64,000 bases of DNA from Gammaproteobacteria bacterium (GTDB lineage Bacteria > Pseudomonadota > Gammaproteobacteria > Burkholderiales > Gallionellaceae). Below are positions 26,619 through 35,792 of this stretch, piece after piece. Below the pieces are notes generated by a model. That model was not told the origin of the DNA and made no database searches. It saw nothing but the letters and a program-made list of their open reading frames with translations. The translations under genes and the position numbers were made by a program. Where the stretch lies: the NCBI GenBank assembly GCA_018813765.1, contig JAHJBC010000001.1:248001-312000 (forward strand), given 5' to 3'. The stretch's first letter is position 1. The number at the start of each line of letters is the position of its first letter.

Positions 26619-27541
26619 TTCGCGATTACCCCGCAGGAGATTGAAACACAATTTTTGCGAGCACGTGCTTCGGTATAGCCTGAAGCGGGGGCAAAACGTA
26701 CAGATTCAATTTCAAACCCTGAAGCGCTTACCATATCCACGAGTTCTTCTGGGCTGCGATAAAGAAATATGTGATCAATAGCGGGGCTGTTTACCGGCGC
26801 ATTGATAAATATGCGCCCGCCGCGACTCATTCTCTTTTTTAGTGCTAACAAGGCGGCTTGCGGTTGCTCAAGGTGTTCAAGTACCTCACTGATCACGACG
26901 CTGTCAAACCGTTCCGCGTTGCTCGAATCATCGAATATGTTTTGTTGCGCAAGACGGATGTCGGCCGATGCTCCAAGTGCCACCAACGCGGAGCGTGTGT
27001 GCTTGATGCTTGTTGTACTTATATCCCAGGCAGTTAACTGTCCAGCGATTACGCGCCCCGCAAGGTATAAAAGGAGCCCATGTCCAGGCCCAACCTCCAA
27101 GTGAGATTTAACGTCGGTGCCAGTCCCCAAGAAATCGTTTATGTAGTAGTCCAGCATTTCGAGGTGGTTCGACCAAAGAATTTGGGAAAGCAGCAGGCCG
27201 TCCATATATTTCGACATTAGAGCAGCATCTGAGTAAACCAATCGATCAGTTTCAGCAAAGGAGGCCAGCCTGTAACGCCCTGTTCGCCGAAAAACCATCT
27301 CCTCCTCAAGAACCATGCGGCACATCCATCTGTATCCTTCGACATGCCTTTCTAAATCGTTCCCTGTCAGAGTCAGAATTAACCCCGAGATTTCATCCTG
27401 AAGCAACTTCTTCTCGGCACTGGTCGGTTGTGCTTTGGATAATGTAGAGGCATGCTCAGGCCAGAAACGCAGAACTGCTTCTTGAATTATGCTGTATTGA
27501 CTCATCATAGAATATTTCAGATGCGACTTATTGATAAACAT
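26609..27541 (-). CDS. Class I SAM-dependent methyltransferase
   Basis: The 310-residue protein has motif I as SHLEVGPGHGLLLYLAG, an acidic residue after strand 2 (LTAWDIS) and FDSVVISEVLEHLEQPQAAL as motif IV/post-motif. The N-terminal 130 residues form a helical cap. A Met 11 codons in (27508) is an alternative start. It follows the acyltransferase-like gene by 19 bp and overlaps the VOC gene, forming the set ACP-FkbH-acyltransferase-methyltransferase-VOC. The substrate may be an ACP-bound acid or a sugar hydroxyl. Confidence 0.8.
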   Translation of the reverse strand: MFINKSHLKYSMMSQYSIIQEAVLRFWPEHASTLSKAQPTSAEKKLLQDEISGLILTLTGNDLERHVEGYRWMCRMVLEEEMVFRRTGRYRLASFAETDRLVYSDAALMSKYMDGLLLSQILWSNHLEMLDYYINDFLGTGTDVKSHLEVGPGHGLLLYLAGRVIAGQLTAWDISTTSIKHTRSALVALGASADIRLAQQNIFDDSSNAERFDSVVISEVLEHLEQPQAALLALKKRMSRGGRIFINAPVNSPAIDHIFLYRSPEELVDMVSASGFEIESVRFAPASGYTEARARKNCVSISCGVIAKCP

Positions 27542-27560
27542 CCAGGTGAAAATGCAAAGA

Positions 27561-28769
27561 TTAGCATGTGAGATCGGAATTGTTGCTTAGCAGCGAAACC
27601 CACCGCCTGCCTACCGCAATATTCATTGGGGAGCCGCACAAAATTTCCGTGATCTTGCTTCCATAGAACTCATTTAACCTAGCTTCAAAATTGATATAGC
27701 TTTCGCCTGTTTCGCGGCTTGGTCCAAGCTCTACAACAGGAACAAAACCATCACTTCCTCGAACCATCGTGAACCATGCCGTAGAGCACATCGTTTCGTA
27801 GGCCAGAAAGGCTGCGCCATTTCCGATCTGGACGTGCTTGGAACATACCGTGGCTGTGGTGCTGCTAGTGCCGTGCGGCCCATCGGGTGCAATCAATACT
27901 GTCTTGCCAGCCTGCAACGTTCTAAATGCCCTAAAAAGTGAGTGCCTGTAACTATTCGAGCTGGCAGTCTCGTTGCTTTCTTTTGAAGCAGTAGCTCTGC
28001 TCAACACAAAGCCGTCTGGGAATTCGTATTTGAAAAGCGATCTGGTCAGGCGTATGAATCCTCCGTGATAAGTCAGAAGAAGCAAACCCTTTGAAGGATC
28101 CAACTTGGCGAATTCCTTTTGCGATGCCATCTGTTCCACAAAGTGGGGTATGACTTCTGGAGCAATCTTGAAGTCCTGGGTTATATTGTTTATTCCAAAC
28201 GCGACACGGACACTATGTTCCCATTCTGATTTTGCTGTATTGTGTACTCTGCTTTGCAGGTACAAATATTCCAGAAACGATTGCGGCAAATCGATTCTGT
28301 TTGCGACGATTTCTGCTCCATGTAGTAGGCTGGCCATATCCACCGGTTCCGGCATGCCTCGATATTTCAAATTGAAAAATTGAGTTGCGTCGGAATCACC
28401 CAGTAACTGCAACCATTGATGGGCAGTTATATCTGCAGACCAACGGATTGCATCACATGGCGCTTTGGCAACGAAGTCTGCAAGCTTAGCCACAACCTCT
28501 TCGTATCGCCCATTCTCCCGGCCCATTTTTAGCACGTGGGCAATAGTGCCTAGCTGAGAAAATGTTCGATTGCTTGCCAATAGAAGCAAAGTCAGCAAAA
28601 GGGATTCATGGCCGTGGCTGGAAAAGATACGTTTCAGCTCCCTGAAACCACCGGCTAGTTGATATTCAGTCGAGCAGAGCTCAGAAAAATTTTGGCGAAC
28701 ATTTTCAAATTCCGAATCGCCTAAATTCTTGTCCAGCATTTTGATTAAGGCTCTTGGCCGCCTTTGCAT
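27561..28769 (-). CDS. Putative acyltransferase, LpxL/LPLAT-like
   Basis: About 402 residues. The C-terminal half resembles lysophospholipid/lipid A acyltransferases: GLLLLTYHGGFIRLTRSLF, then GKTVLIAPDGPHGTSS and GNGAAFLAYETMCSTAWFTM. The His of TYHGGF would be the catalytic His, but no acidic residue is found four positions later, so it departs from the usual HX4D/E motif. The N-terminal 200 residues are helical and not recognised. The start at ATG 28769 follows the fkbH stop by 25 bp with a weak GAAAG site; the open frame extends back to 28865 inside fkbH. It may move the ACP-borne acyl group onto a sugar or lipid. Confidence 0.6.
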   Translation of the reverse strand: MQRRPRALIKMLDKNLGDSEFENVRQNFSELCSTEYQLAGGFRELKRIFSSHGHESLLLTLLLLASNRTFSQLGTIAHVLKMGRENGRYEEVVAKLADFVAKAPCDAIRWSADITAHQWLQLLGDSDATQFFNLKYRGMPEPVDMASLLHGAEIVANRIDLPQSFLEYLYLQSRVHNTAKSEWEHSVRVAFGINNITQDFKIAPEVIPHFVEQMASQKEFAKLDPSKGLLLLTYHGGFIRLTRSLFKYEFPDGFVLSRATASKESNETASSNSYRHSLFRAFRTLQAGKTVLIAPDGPHGTSSTTATVCSKHVQIGNGAAFLAYETMCSTAWFTMVRGSDGFVPVVELGPSRETGESYINFEARLNEFYGSKITEILCGSPMNIAVGRRWVSLLSNNSDLTC

Positions 28770-28794
28770 TGGAAACGTCTTTCGTTGATTGCAA

Positions 28795-30711
28795 TCAGAC
28801 AATTGAGCTTGATTGGCTGTCAATGATTCGGATTGGTAATGGCTTATCTGCGAAATCGTCAACAACTAATGACCAGCAGGTGCCAGCTTCTGCTAAAGCT
28901 TCTATTTTGTTGAAGCCGAGGTTGCCATAGTGACTTTCAACCATGCTGTTTTTGCATGTGGGAATATAGAATCCGATTAATTTGGTAATTCCGTTTTTTC
29001 GCGCACTTCGCACAAGATGTGTGAGCATTGCTTCTTCAACTTTTCGCCCGAGTACGCGACAGCTCATAAGCCAAGTATCAATTTCCCAGATTGTCGGGTC
29101 ATCCTGACGCTTGCATATCAATATGCCGACCATCCCAAGATCGCCAAATTTGTCCTTCAAACGTATTTGGAGAGTGAATGTTGTCTCTTCGCTCTCCATG
29201 ATGGCAACTTCAGTCTCGGTGTAGCGCCGGGTAGTCAGATTGAACTGATTGGTCTTGTTGATGAGTTGTGTGATTCTTTGCCGTCCTTGGAGATCAAATG
29301 ATGCAGCTGACATTTCCATCTCAAGAACATCCAGGTAATCTGCCAGGTCAGCCGTCTTAACTAGTTCAGCATTACGCTGCGCATCAGCTGCATAGAATCC
29401 TGCCCTTTTCTGATCTTCATTGGAGTATGTTACAGCTTCAAAATAGCCGGCATTATTCAGGTACCAGACAAACCAACTTGGATCGTTTGGCAATTCTGGT
29501 ACTGCAACCATGGGCAACGATCTGCGCACAAACTCTCGCTCTGCCGGGTTGTCATCCAGCAATACCAAAGAATCTAATCCTATGTTCAGTTGCTGGGCTA
29601 TTACCTTCAGGTTGTATGCCTTGTCGTTCCAGTTTGCCTGAAAGGCCGCAATGTGATCTTCCTTTAGAATCATTTCAGGATGTTCACGAAAGGGGGTGCG
29701 TGCAACCTCGTCATGATTCTTCGAACATACTGCCAAAATGATCCCTCGCCCTCGCAGTTCAAGTGCTGCACTTTGTACTGAGCGAAAAGCCTCTCCTTTT
29801 GGATTGCCTTGTGCAAGCACTATCCCTGTAACGCCCTCATCTCCTATCGCGCCTCCCCAAATAGTGTTGTCGAGATCTAGCACAAGACATTTGCGCGCTT
29901 TCCCTCGTATCGTGCCGAGCAAACGGCCAAGATAGTCGGCATAAATCGGAAAACACTCGGAAGAGAATGGGAATTTATACGAGACCCATTGCGAGGGATC
30001 GAACCATTGGTCTGTACCAATGCCTTCCGCCAAGGCTCGCACATCCAGGATATAACTTCCGGTTTCTCGCGCTAGTGACAGAATTTGCTCGTTCGCAACT
30101 CCCAGCATGGCTCGGATGGTTCCTGCAACTTGGCCTTCGTAATTGCCAAAAAGTGAATAGGGGGGAGTTGGAATCAATTGCAGAATGGTCGGGATACCAC
30201 TCTTTGTAGAAATTGATTTGACTATTAGCCTCAGCTGATCGATAGCCGACTCGACTCGCTCTATCGGATTGGCATCGAGATATGTACGGTCAATTTTCAG
30301 CCAACGATGATCTACAGCGATTAGACATCCATCAAGTTCCCCTGTGTTTATAGTCGAGTTTGGATCCAACGCTTGTTGGATCGCTTGGTCGTAAGGTGTA
30401 GACACGACGTCAAGAGCTACTCCATGGCGCGCTGCAGCAGCTGGTAGATAGTCGGCTATTAGGTCGAATGTCGAATTGGAAAGAACTCCAAGCCGGAAAC
30501 TTGATAATGGGCTGAGTGCTCTTTCTGTGGCGCGTGCCTTACGGATCGCTCGCGAAAGAACTGCATGCTCAATAGATTGAAGCCGATGACTTGCCAGATA
30601 CTGTATGACAGGCCCGGGGGGCTCAGCATTTGTAATTAGCGATTTGCATTGCGCTAGAAAATCGGCTGGGGGCGCAGGTAGCCAAGGCAATGAAGTACGA
30701 GCTGGTGCCAT
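28795..30711 (-). CDS. FkbH-like HAD-IIIC family protein with C-terminal GNAT domain
   Basis: The 638-residue protein has an N-terminal domain (about 1-250) typical of FkbH relatives. A HAD core follows with CLVLDLDNTIWGGAIGDEG (about residue 273) and VLLDDNPAEREFVRRSLPMV. The C-terminal GNAT-like domain (about 500-620) has FGDLGMVGILI and IDTWLMSCRVLGRKVEEAML. Characterised FkbH enzymes dephosphorylate 1,3-bisphosphoglycerate and load the glyceryl unit onto an acyl carrier protein. An ACP gene lies 24 bp upstream, which supports that chemistry here. In surface-polysaccharide loci such proteins are thought to provide acyl groups for sugars. Confidence 0.88.
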   Translation of the reverse strand: MAPARTSLPWLPAPPADFLAQCKSLITNAEPPGPVIQYLASHRLQSIEHAVLSRAIRKARATERALSPLSSFRLGVLSNSTFDLIADYLPAAAARHGVALDVVSTPYDQAIQQALDPNSTINTGELDGCLIAVDHRWLKIDRTYLDANPIERVESAIDQLRLIVKSISTKSGIPTILQLIPTPPYSLFGNYEGQVAGTIRAMLGVANEQILSLARETGSYILDVRALAEGIGTDQWFDPSQWVSYKFPFSSECFPIYADYLGRLLGTIRGKARKCLVLDLDNTIWGGAIGDEGVTGIVLAQGNPKGEAFRSVQSAALELRGRGIILAVCSKNHDEVARTPFREHPEMILKEDHIAAFQANWNDKAYNLKVIAQQLNIGLDSLVLLDDNPAEREFVRRSLPMVAVPELPNDPSWFVWYLNNAGYFEAVTYSNEDQKRAGFYAADAQRNAELVKTADLADYLDVLEMEMSAASFDLQGRQRITQLINKTNQFNLTTRRYTETEVAIMESEETTFTLQIRLKDKFGDLGMVGILICKRQDDPTIWEIDTWLMSCRVLGRKVEEAMLTHLVRSARKNGITKLIGFYIPTCKNSMVESHYGNLGFNKIEALAEAGTCWSLVVDDFADKPLPIRIIDSQSSSIV

Positions 30712-30735
30712 TTTCCGTTAACGGTTTGAGAAGAA

Positions 30736-30978
30736 TTACCGCAATTTTTTCTGGATTAAGTCAATCAATTCCCCTACATTCTTGACATCTGTTGTCTCTT
30801 CAGGTTCAAAACGAATATTGAAAGTTGGCTCAAGAGATATTAGTAGTCTTACATGGTTAAGACTATCCCAGTCGGCCACATCATCCGCCCTGGTTTGCTC
30901 GCATATCTTCAATGAATTATTGTCTAATATTTCTATGAGGGTTCTTTGTATTGTTTCTAATATGGTGGTTCTGCTCAT
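30736..30978 (-). CDS. Acyl carrier protein
   Basis: The 80-residue acidic helical protein has the 4'-phosphopantetheine attachment motif ADWDSLNHV, with the Ser about residue 38. Length and helix pattern are standard for a stand-alone ACP. It heads the minus-strand group, with fkbH next, so it is the likely carrier of the glyceryl unit. A 216-bp gap upstream (30979-31194) separates it from the end of the broken glycanase and is A+T rich; a promoter for this group probably lies there, but no clean -35/-10 pair can be defended. Confidence 0.92.
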   Translation of the reverse strand: MSRTTILETIQRTLIEILDNNSLKICEQTRADDVADWDSLNHVRLLISLEPTFNIRFEPEETTDVKNVGELIDLIQKKLR

Positions 30979-31194
30979 AGTAACCTTTAAAATTTAGAGT
31001 AAGTATTAGCTGAGTTCCCTTCGTGCCTGTATTCTATTTGCAGAGTATCTGATCATGTAGCGGAAGTCTACTTTCAGAATATCGATATCAGGCGAACAGT
31101 TAACATTGTTCGACACCTTCGGCTGCAAGTATTCAACACGACTCAAATCCAGAACTAATTCGCAGCACTTATGCTGATTGATTTCAAATTCTTC

Positions 31195-32750
31195 TTATTC
31201 CGGATTTACAGTGCATGCCGTGCCGCTTGTATGCCTTCCAGCAATCACTGTCGAAGAAAACTCTGACTTGTTTCCGCTCAGGTCATATGCCCTTGCCGTC
31301 AACTGGTGCAGCCCTGCCGCGACATCATTTGGCGAAAAGCTCGCCTGATAGGGCGGCGCATCATCCAGCGCAAACACATTACCATCCAACAGAAACTCCA
31401 CACTCTTTACGGCACCTGCATTATCGCTCGCCACTGCATACACATCCGTCACCTTGTCCAATACGGAACATTCCAGCGGCCAGTTCAACACTACGCGTGG
31501 TGGTTGGGAGTCTTTGGTCATCGTCTGCGTGCTCGCACCGTTCGCAACACGCAGGCGCCCAATCAGATAATCGGTATATCCCGGCTCCAGGCTATGTGCA
31601 GCATGTTTGTTGTCACGTGTGGCATAAGTTTTGTTTGGGTAGTACTCCCATACCCAAACTGCACTATAAGGTACGCCCAATTCGACAATCTTGTTCATCA
31701 TGCGCAGGGTATGAGAACGTTCATCAGCCTTGGTCGGGTTCGGGTCGCCAAATTCGCCGACGAACAGAGGCTTTCCTGCCTTGTCGGCCACGCGTTTCGC
31801 TTCCACCAACAGGTCTACTGCGTCGGTTGATCCAAAACGCCAGTTTTTTTTCCACCGTAAAGGTGAATTGAAATGATGTCAACGCCAGCATGTATTTCTT
31901 CAAGGTTTTTCGCGAACTGTTCACGGGAATCCGGGCGCCAATCAGTCTTCTTGGTCGACCACTCAGGCCGCTTCCTGAGGTGCTCTGCCGACCCGCGCGG
32001 AATCGAAAATCCGGAACTGATCAACCTCGTGGTATCCAGACTACGGACAAGATTGGCGAAGCGCCACGTATAGGTAATCATGTCATTTGCAGTGAAACTA
32101 TCTCCCTCCTCGCAAACCTCCTTGTACTTGTTGCAACGCTTCTCCAGATTCAGGTCAGCATAGTTATTGAGTTCGTTGGTCAATTCGTAAAACAGGATCG
32201 TATTACGCATGCGGTACCGCGATACGAAATCAGTGACGAAGCGCGTCAGCAGTTCCCACGATTTTGACTGAGGATTGCGAAGTATTTCGCCAAGTGGCTC
32301 GCCTGTCATCAACGGGAACTTACCAGTACCCCACATCAGAACCGGCACGATCTGGATGCCGCGCGCATCCAGATCGTCCATCATCTCGTCGACCTGGCGC
32401 CAGAATGTTTCAGGATCGGTGCGCCAAAGATCAAGACTGTCGCGTCCATCGCCTGGCTTTGTGGATGTACGCCCGCTCATCGAAACGCGCACGAATTTAA
32501 TCCCTGCATCTTTGGCGTCATCAAGCGCCTTTTTGGCCATAGCGCGGGTAACGCGGCGATAGGGAACACTGCCATCACCACCGCTAGCGGTGCCGGTGTA
32601 CTGGATGAACAAGTCAAACTTATTGACCCCGATGGAAACAGTCGACTTGGCATCCCCTTCATTTCCACGAGCGTTCGCATTACTGACTGCAAATGAATAT
32701 GTAACAAGCAACAGAAAAACGAGTGGAAAAAATGTGCGGCCGAGCTGCAT
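31195..32750 (-). pseudogene. Secreted glycoside hydrolase (GH5-like cellulase) with C-terminal Ig-like domain, frameshifted
   Basis: Two frames form one protein. The first (32750-31815) has a signal peptide (FFPLVFLLLVTYSFAVSNANA) and a TIM-barrel half with the acid/base motif FYELTNELNN, and ends at a stop soon after HLYGGKK. The second frame (to 31195) resumes with NWRFGSTDAVDLLVEAKRVA and has the nucleophile motif FVGEFGDP and VWVWEYY. A bacterial Ig-like domain follows (DSQPPRVVLNWP to the end). The break lies at eight A on the coding strand (T run 31844-31851); nine would restore the frame. This may be a sequencing or assembly error, a slippage site or true inactivation. The enzyme would cut beta-glycans, perhaps the cell's own polymer. 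Confidence 0.8.
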
Positions 32751-32798
32751 ACTTTAAATTCGGCTATTTGTTAATACTAAACGCATCAGGGCGAAAAT

Positions 32799-33671
32799 TT
32801 ACACTGAGTAGTTGGCCCAGATTCTCTTTATGAACTCTTCAGAAAACCTGTTGGCACAAAAACTGTAAACAGAATCGTAGTACCTCCTTGCTTGCGCTAC
32901 CACTTCCTTATTGGCTTCCTGCTCAAGTTTTGGTGCTGAATTGACTCTCTTACTAAAATCAGCGGGCACATGATCGATGTTTAAAAAGTCACAAAGCCTT
33001 CCAATTTCCGATGTCTCAAATAGCGTCTCATAGAAGCCATAAAAAATATCATTGGGATCGAATACTGATTCCAAATTTGTAATGGTCTTATCGTAGTTCG
33101 TTCTGAGAGCTACATTCTTGTTTGTATAAAAATCAATGCCATGCAAATTGATTGGATTTTGAACACGCCCCCTTGCGTTCCCTTTTGCAATCATCCTTTG
33201 CTGCGACTGAATCCTGTCAATCGGATCTCGCATCAAAAATATGATTTTCAGATGGAAATCAGACAAGAGCGTCTTAATCCTTCCGTAGTGTTCTACGCCG
33301 AGTGCGGCATAAGTAGGAGATATTTCACCCACGGCCTTTATGCCCTCTCGACTAGATGCAAGGCGAGAAAAATAGTGGCTATATCCAGACAAGTCGTGAT
33401 AGATGTTCAATCGATCTAACTCATGCCGAAGATTGGCATTAAGGTGAGGCAAATAATGTTTATCGTTTATGACTCGTGTTAATTCTGCATGCGCCTTCGA
33501 CAAGCTCTGCTTATAAAATAATCCGAACACTTCTGGAATGAACATTGCATCAAAGATGTGCATCTCTTTTGTTGGCGACATCATTACATCTGGATGTGTT
33601 TCCAAATAGCGGAATAGCCATGTTGTGCCTCCTTTTTGGCAACCAACGCCTAAAATAAAAGTGGGTTTCAT
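32799..33671 (-). CDS. Sulfotransferase domain protein
   Basis: The 290-residue protein begins FILGVGCQKGGTTWLFRYLE, the PAPS P-loop of the Sulfotransfer_1 type. IIFLMRDPIDRIQSQQRMIA follows as the 3'-phosphate motif, and the C-terminal basic region ends EEFIKRIWANYSV. A GGAG ribosome site precedes the ATG. No signal or membrane segment is seen. It follows a GNAT-free stretch of 181 bp (33672-33852) with no recognisable element. It is one of five sulfotransferase-like domains in the window and lies in A+T-rich DNA. Confidence 0.88.
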   Translation of the reverse strand: MKPTFILGVGCQKGGTTWLFRYLETHPDVMMSPTKEMHIFDAMFIPEVFGLFYKQSLSKAHAELTRVINDKHYLPHLNANLRHELDRLNIYHDLSGYSHYFSRLASSREGIKAVGEISPTYAALGVEHYGRIKTLLSDFHLKIIFLMRDPIDRIQSQQRMIAKGNARGRVQNPINLHGIDFYTNKNVALRTNYDKTITNLESVFDPNDIFYGFYETLFETSEIGRLCDFLNIDHVPADFSKRVNSAPKLEQEANKEVVAQARRYYDSVYSFCANRFSEEFIKRIWANYSV

Positions 33672-33852
33672 TCTTTACTCCATAAGCAAATTTATTGTAA
33701 TAGAACCACCTCGCTGACAATGCTTGCTTGGGCCTTCAGCGAGAATACATTGTTAAAGTGGCTGTCCTGTTTACCGTTGCCAGTTTGCTAATACAGCGCA
33801 GGCACGCATGGATCAAATCAATTCCAACCAGTTTTATTCTGGCACGTCATGT

Positions 33853-34434
33853 CTATTCCCGTGCACGGTTTACAGTTCGCAAGTATTCAATCTCCAGCTT
33901 AAGCAAGTCTTGCTTCCGGTTCTTAATCCTGCGCACTGGCACACCTGCGTAGACACCCCAGGGCTCTACTCCTTTGTTGACCAATGATAGCGCCCCGATT
34001 GCACTACCTTCACCAATAGTCACACCTGGCAGGACTACTGTTCCTGCGCCAACAATCACGTGTCTGCCGAGTACCACTGGCGCTCGTTCTACATGCTTAA
34101 AGTGTTCAGGAATGGTTGGATTGGTCAACGTCTCGCCCGAATAATCATCCGAGACCGAATATATCGAGACCCTTGAAGACAAGTTGCAGAAATCGTGTAA
34201 TTCAATCCCGCCACCGCCGAACAATGCGGTATAGGCAGCCACATGTATATTGGAGCCTAGCGATATTTTCCCGCTCAGGATACAGAAGTCATCAATGCGG
34301 ACGTTGTCGCCCAATTGAATTTGCTCTGCTGCGTAGATTGAACATTTGCGACTGATGCAGACATTGCTCCCGATTTTGGCAAAGCCTATACCACTCAATT
34401 CGTCGAGAGAATAATGTGCTGCCTGCTTGCTCAT
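33853..34434 (-). CDS. Acyltransferase with hexapeptide (left-handed beta-helix) repeats
   Basis: The 193-residue protein is built of hexapeptide repeats (IGSNVCI, LGDNVRIDDFCIL, LGRHVIVGAGTVVLPGVTIG, EGSAIGALSLV) and ends with the WbbJ/NodL-like GVYAGVPVRRIKNR. Such enzymes transfer acetyl from acetyl-CoA to sugar O- or N-atoms in the cytoplasm. It is 9 bp downstream of the unknown 445-residue gene and in the same orientation as the sugar aminotransferase gene, so N-acetylation of an amino sugar or O-acetylation of the chain are both plausible. Confidence 0.88.
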   Translation of the reverse strand: MSKQAAHYSLDELSGIGFAKIGSNVCISRKCSIYAAEQIQLGDNVRIDDFCILSGKISLGSNIHVAAYTALFGGGGIELHDFCNLSSRVSIYSVSDDYSGETLTNPTIPEHFKHVERAPVVLGRHVIVGAGTVVLPGVTIGEGSAIGALSLVNKGVEPWGVYAGVPVRRIKNRKQDLLKLEIEYLRTVNRARE

Positions 34435-34443
34435 CTCAATCGC

Positions 34444-35781
34444 CTACTCAATATCACCGCTGATCAGGCGGGGCAAAGCAACTTGTTCGGATAATTCAAA
34501 TGGACTGAGTTCACTGGTCGGGATATCAGCATATTGCTTGAACCATCCCTGCTTCGACACCACTTCCGGGGCTGCAACATCCAGCACTCTGCCCAAATCG
34601 AAGAAACGGACAATTGAATCTGTGAGAGCCGGCACAAGAGTTTCTTGCATGCTCAAGCCCAACACAGGCGCAAGCACTGCTGACTGGGTCAGCACCGTGA
34701 CCCGTTTATGCTTTGTCAGTATCTTTTGCATCAAAGCAAGATAGATTGGGAGACTCGCCCTCCAGGTTTCGTGAGCCCAACTTCCTGGAATTATCATTTT
34801 ATAGATTGGAGTATTTATGCCTTTCAGCGTGATATTTCTCAAATGGGGCGGCACAACGAACAGAAGCGCGTCGGCATCGCAGGCAAATTTCTCTATCAAC
34901 TGGCTTGTTTCCCGGTTGTCTATCAGGCTCTTTGCCTCAGAACCGTCTCCCAGGATCAGCGGAGCCAGCTTAGTCACCGATTTGAAGAATGTCAGCGCAC
35001 CCGCCATCGCGGCTCTCGACACCGGAGTCAATGGATTTTTTAATGTAATAGCACAGGGGCTTTCTCCGGCACAAAAACTGATCGACAAACGTTGGGAAAT
35101 TTTCCGACCGGACATGTCCGAATTTTTCGGATCAACGGTTTGTTGCAGCACATGCGCCAATATCCCGTCAAATCCGCTTGCAGAATATCGTAATACATAT
35201 CCTTCTCTCTCTAGCGCGCGATATTCGCCGGCCGCAGAGCGTTGCGCAAATGAAGTCGCATAGACTGAGAGGAAATGCTCCCAATACCCATGGTTTATTT
35301 TTGTAAATACAAAACTCTCGTCACGCGGTGACGAGAGTAGGCTTTTATAGGCAATCTGAAATTGATCCGTCACGGCCGATTTTAATTCGGCATCAGCTAG
35401 CGATGAGTAGTAATTCCCCTCTGGAATGAAACATTCCCGCAACGAGGTATCCAATTTGAATTTGGAATACGTCTGCTCAAACAGGGCCTTTGGATATTTG
35501 CCCTCACCCAGTCCGCGAAAAATTTCGCTGATCGCTTCAGCGCTAGGATCAAAACCATTCGTCAATCCAGCATGCATAGCCCCATAGAAATGATCCGGAT
35601 TTGACGATGCGCGCATTGGTAAGGCCTGAATGAATTTCTTAATTCGCCCTGCGTCGTCAATATATCTCCACATTTCCGGTGACATACCAAAAGTGGCTGC
35701 CATGTTCGGGTATTTTTCTATGGATTTTAGGCCGCTATAGAACAGTTCCGAAAGTAGCTGCATTGTCTTTGCGCTTTCCAT
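34444..35781 (-). CDS. Protein of unknown function (445 residues)
   Basis: I do not recognise the family. The translation has no signal peptide or clear membrane helix. The N-terminal half is helical and polar. The C-terminal half (about 235-400) alternates beta and alpha elements, for example ADALLFVVPPHLRNITLKG, YKMIIPGSWAHETWRA and VTVLTQSAVLAPVLG, which looks like a Rossmann-type nucleotide- or sugar-binding domain. The ATG has an AAGG site. It lies between a sulfotransferase and an acetyltransferase with gaps of about 10 bp, so it most likely belongs to polysaccharide modification or assembly. Confidence 0.6.
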   Translation of the reverse strand: MESAKTMQLLSELFYSGLKSIEKYPNMAATFGMSPEMWRYIDDAGRIKKFIQALPMRASSNPDHFYGAMHAGLTNGFDPSAEAISEIFRGLGEGKYPKALFEQTYSKFKLDTSLRECFIPEGNYYSSLADAELKSAVTDQFQIAYKSLLSSPRDESFVFTKINHGYWEHFLSVYATSFAQRSAAGEYRALEREGYVLRYSASGFDGILAHVLQQTVDPKNSDMSGRKISQRLSISFCAGESPCAITLKNPLTPVSRAAMAGALTFFKSVTKLAPLILGDGSEAKSLIDNRETSQLIEKFACDADALLFVVPPHLRNITLKGINTPIYKMIIPGSWAHETWRASLPIYLALMQKILTKHKRVTVLTQSAVLAPVLGLSMQETLVPALTDSIVRFFDLGRVLDVAAPEVVSKQGWFKQYADIPTSELSPFELSEQVALPRLISGDIE

Positions 35782-35792
35782 GGTGCCTTCGC

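Noticed and set aside
33672-33952. Small plus-strand gene at 33728-33952
   Set aside because: It overlaps the end of the acetyltransferase gene, has no ribosome site and no family resemblance.
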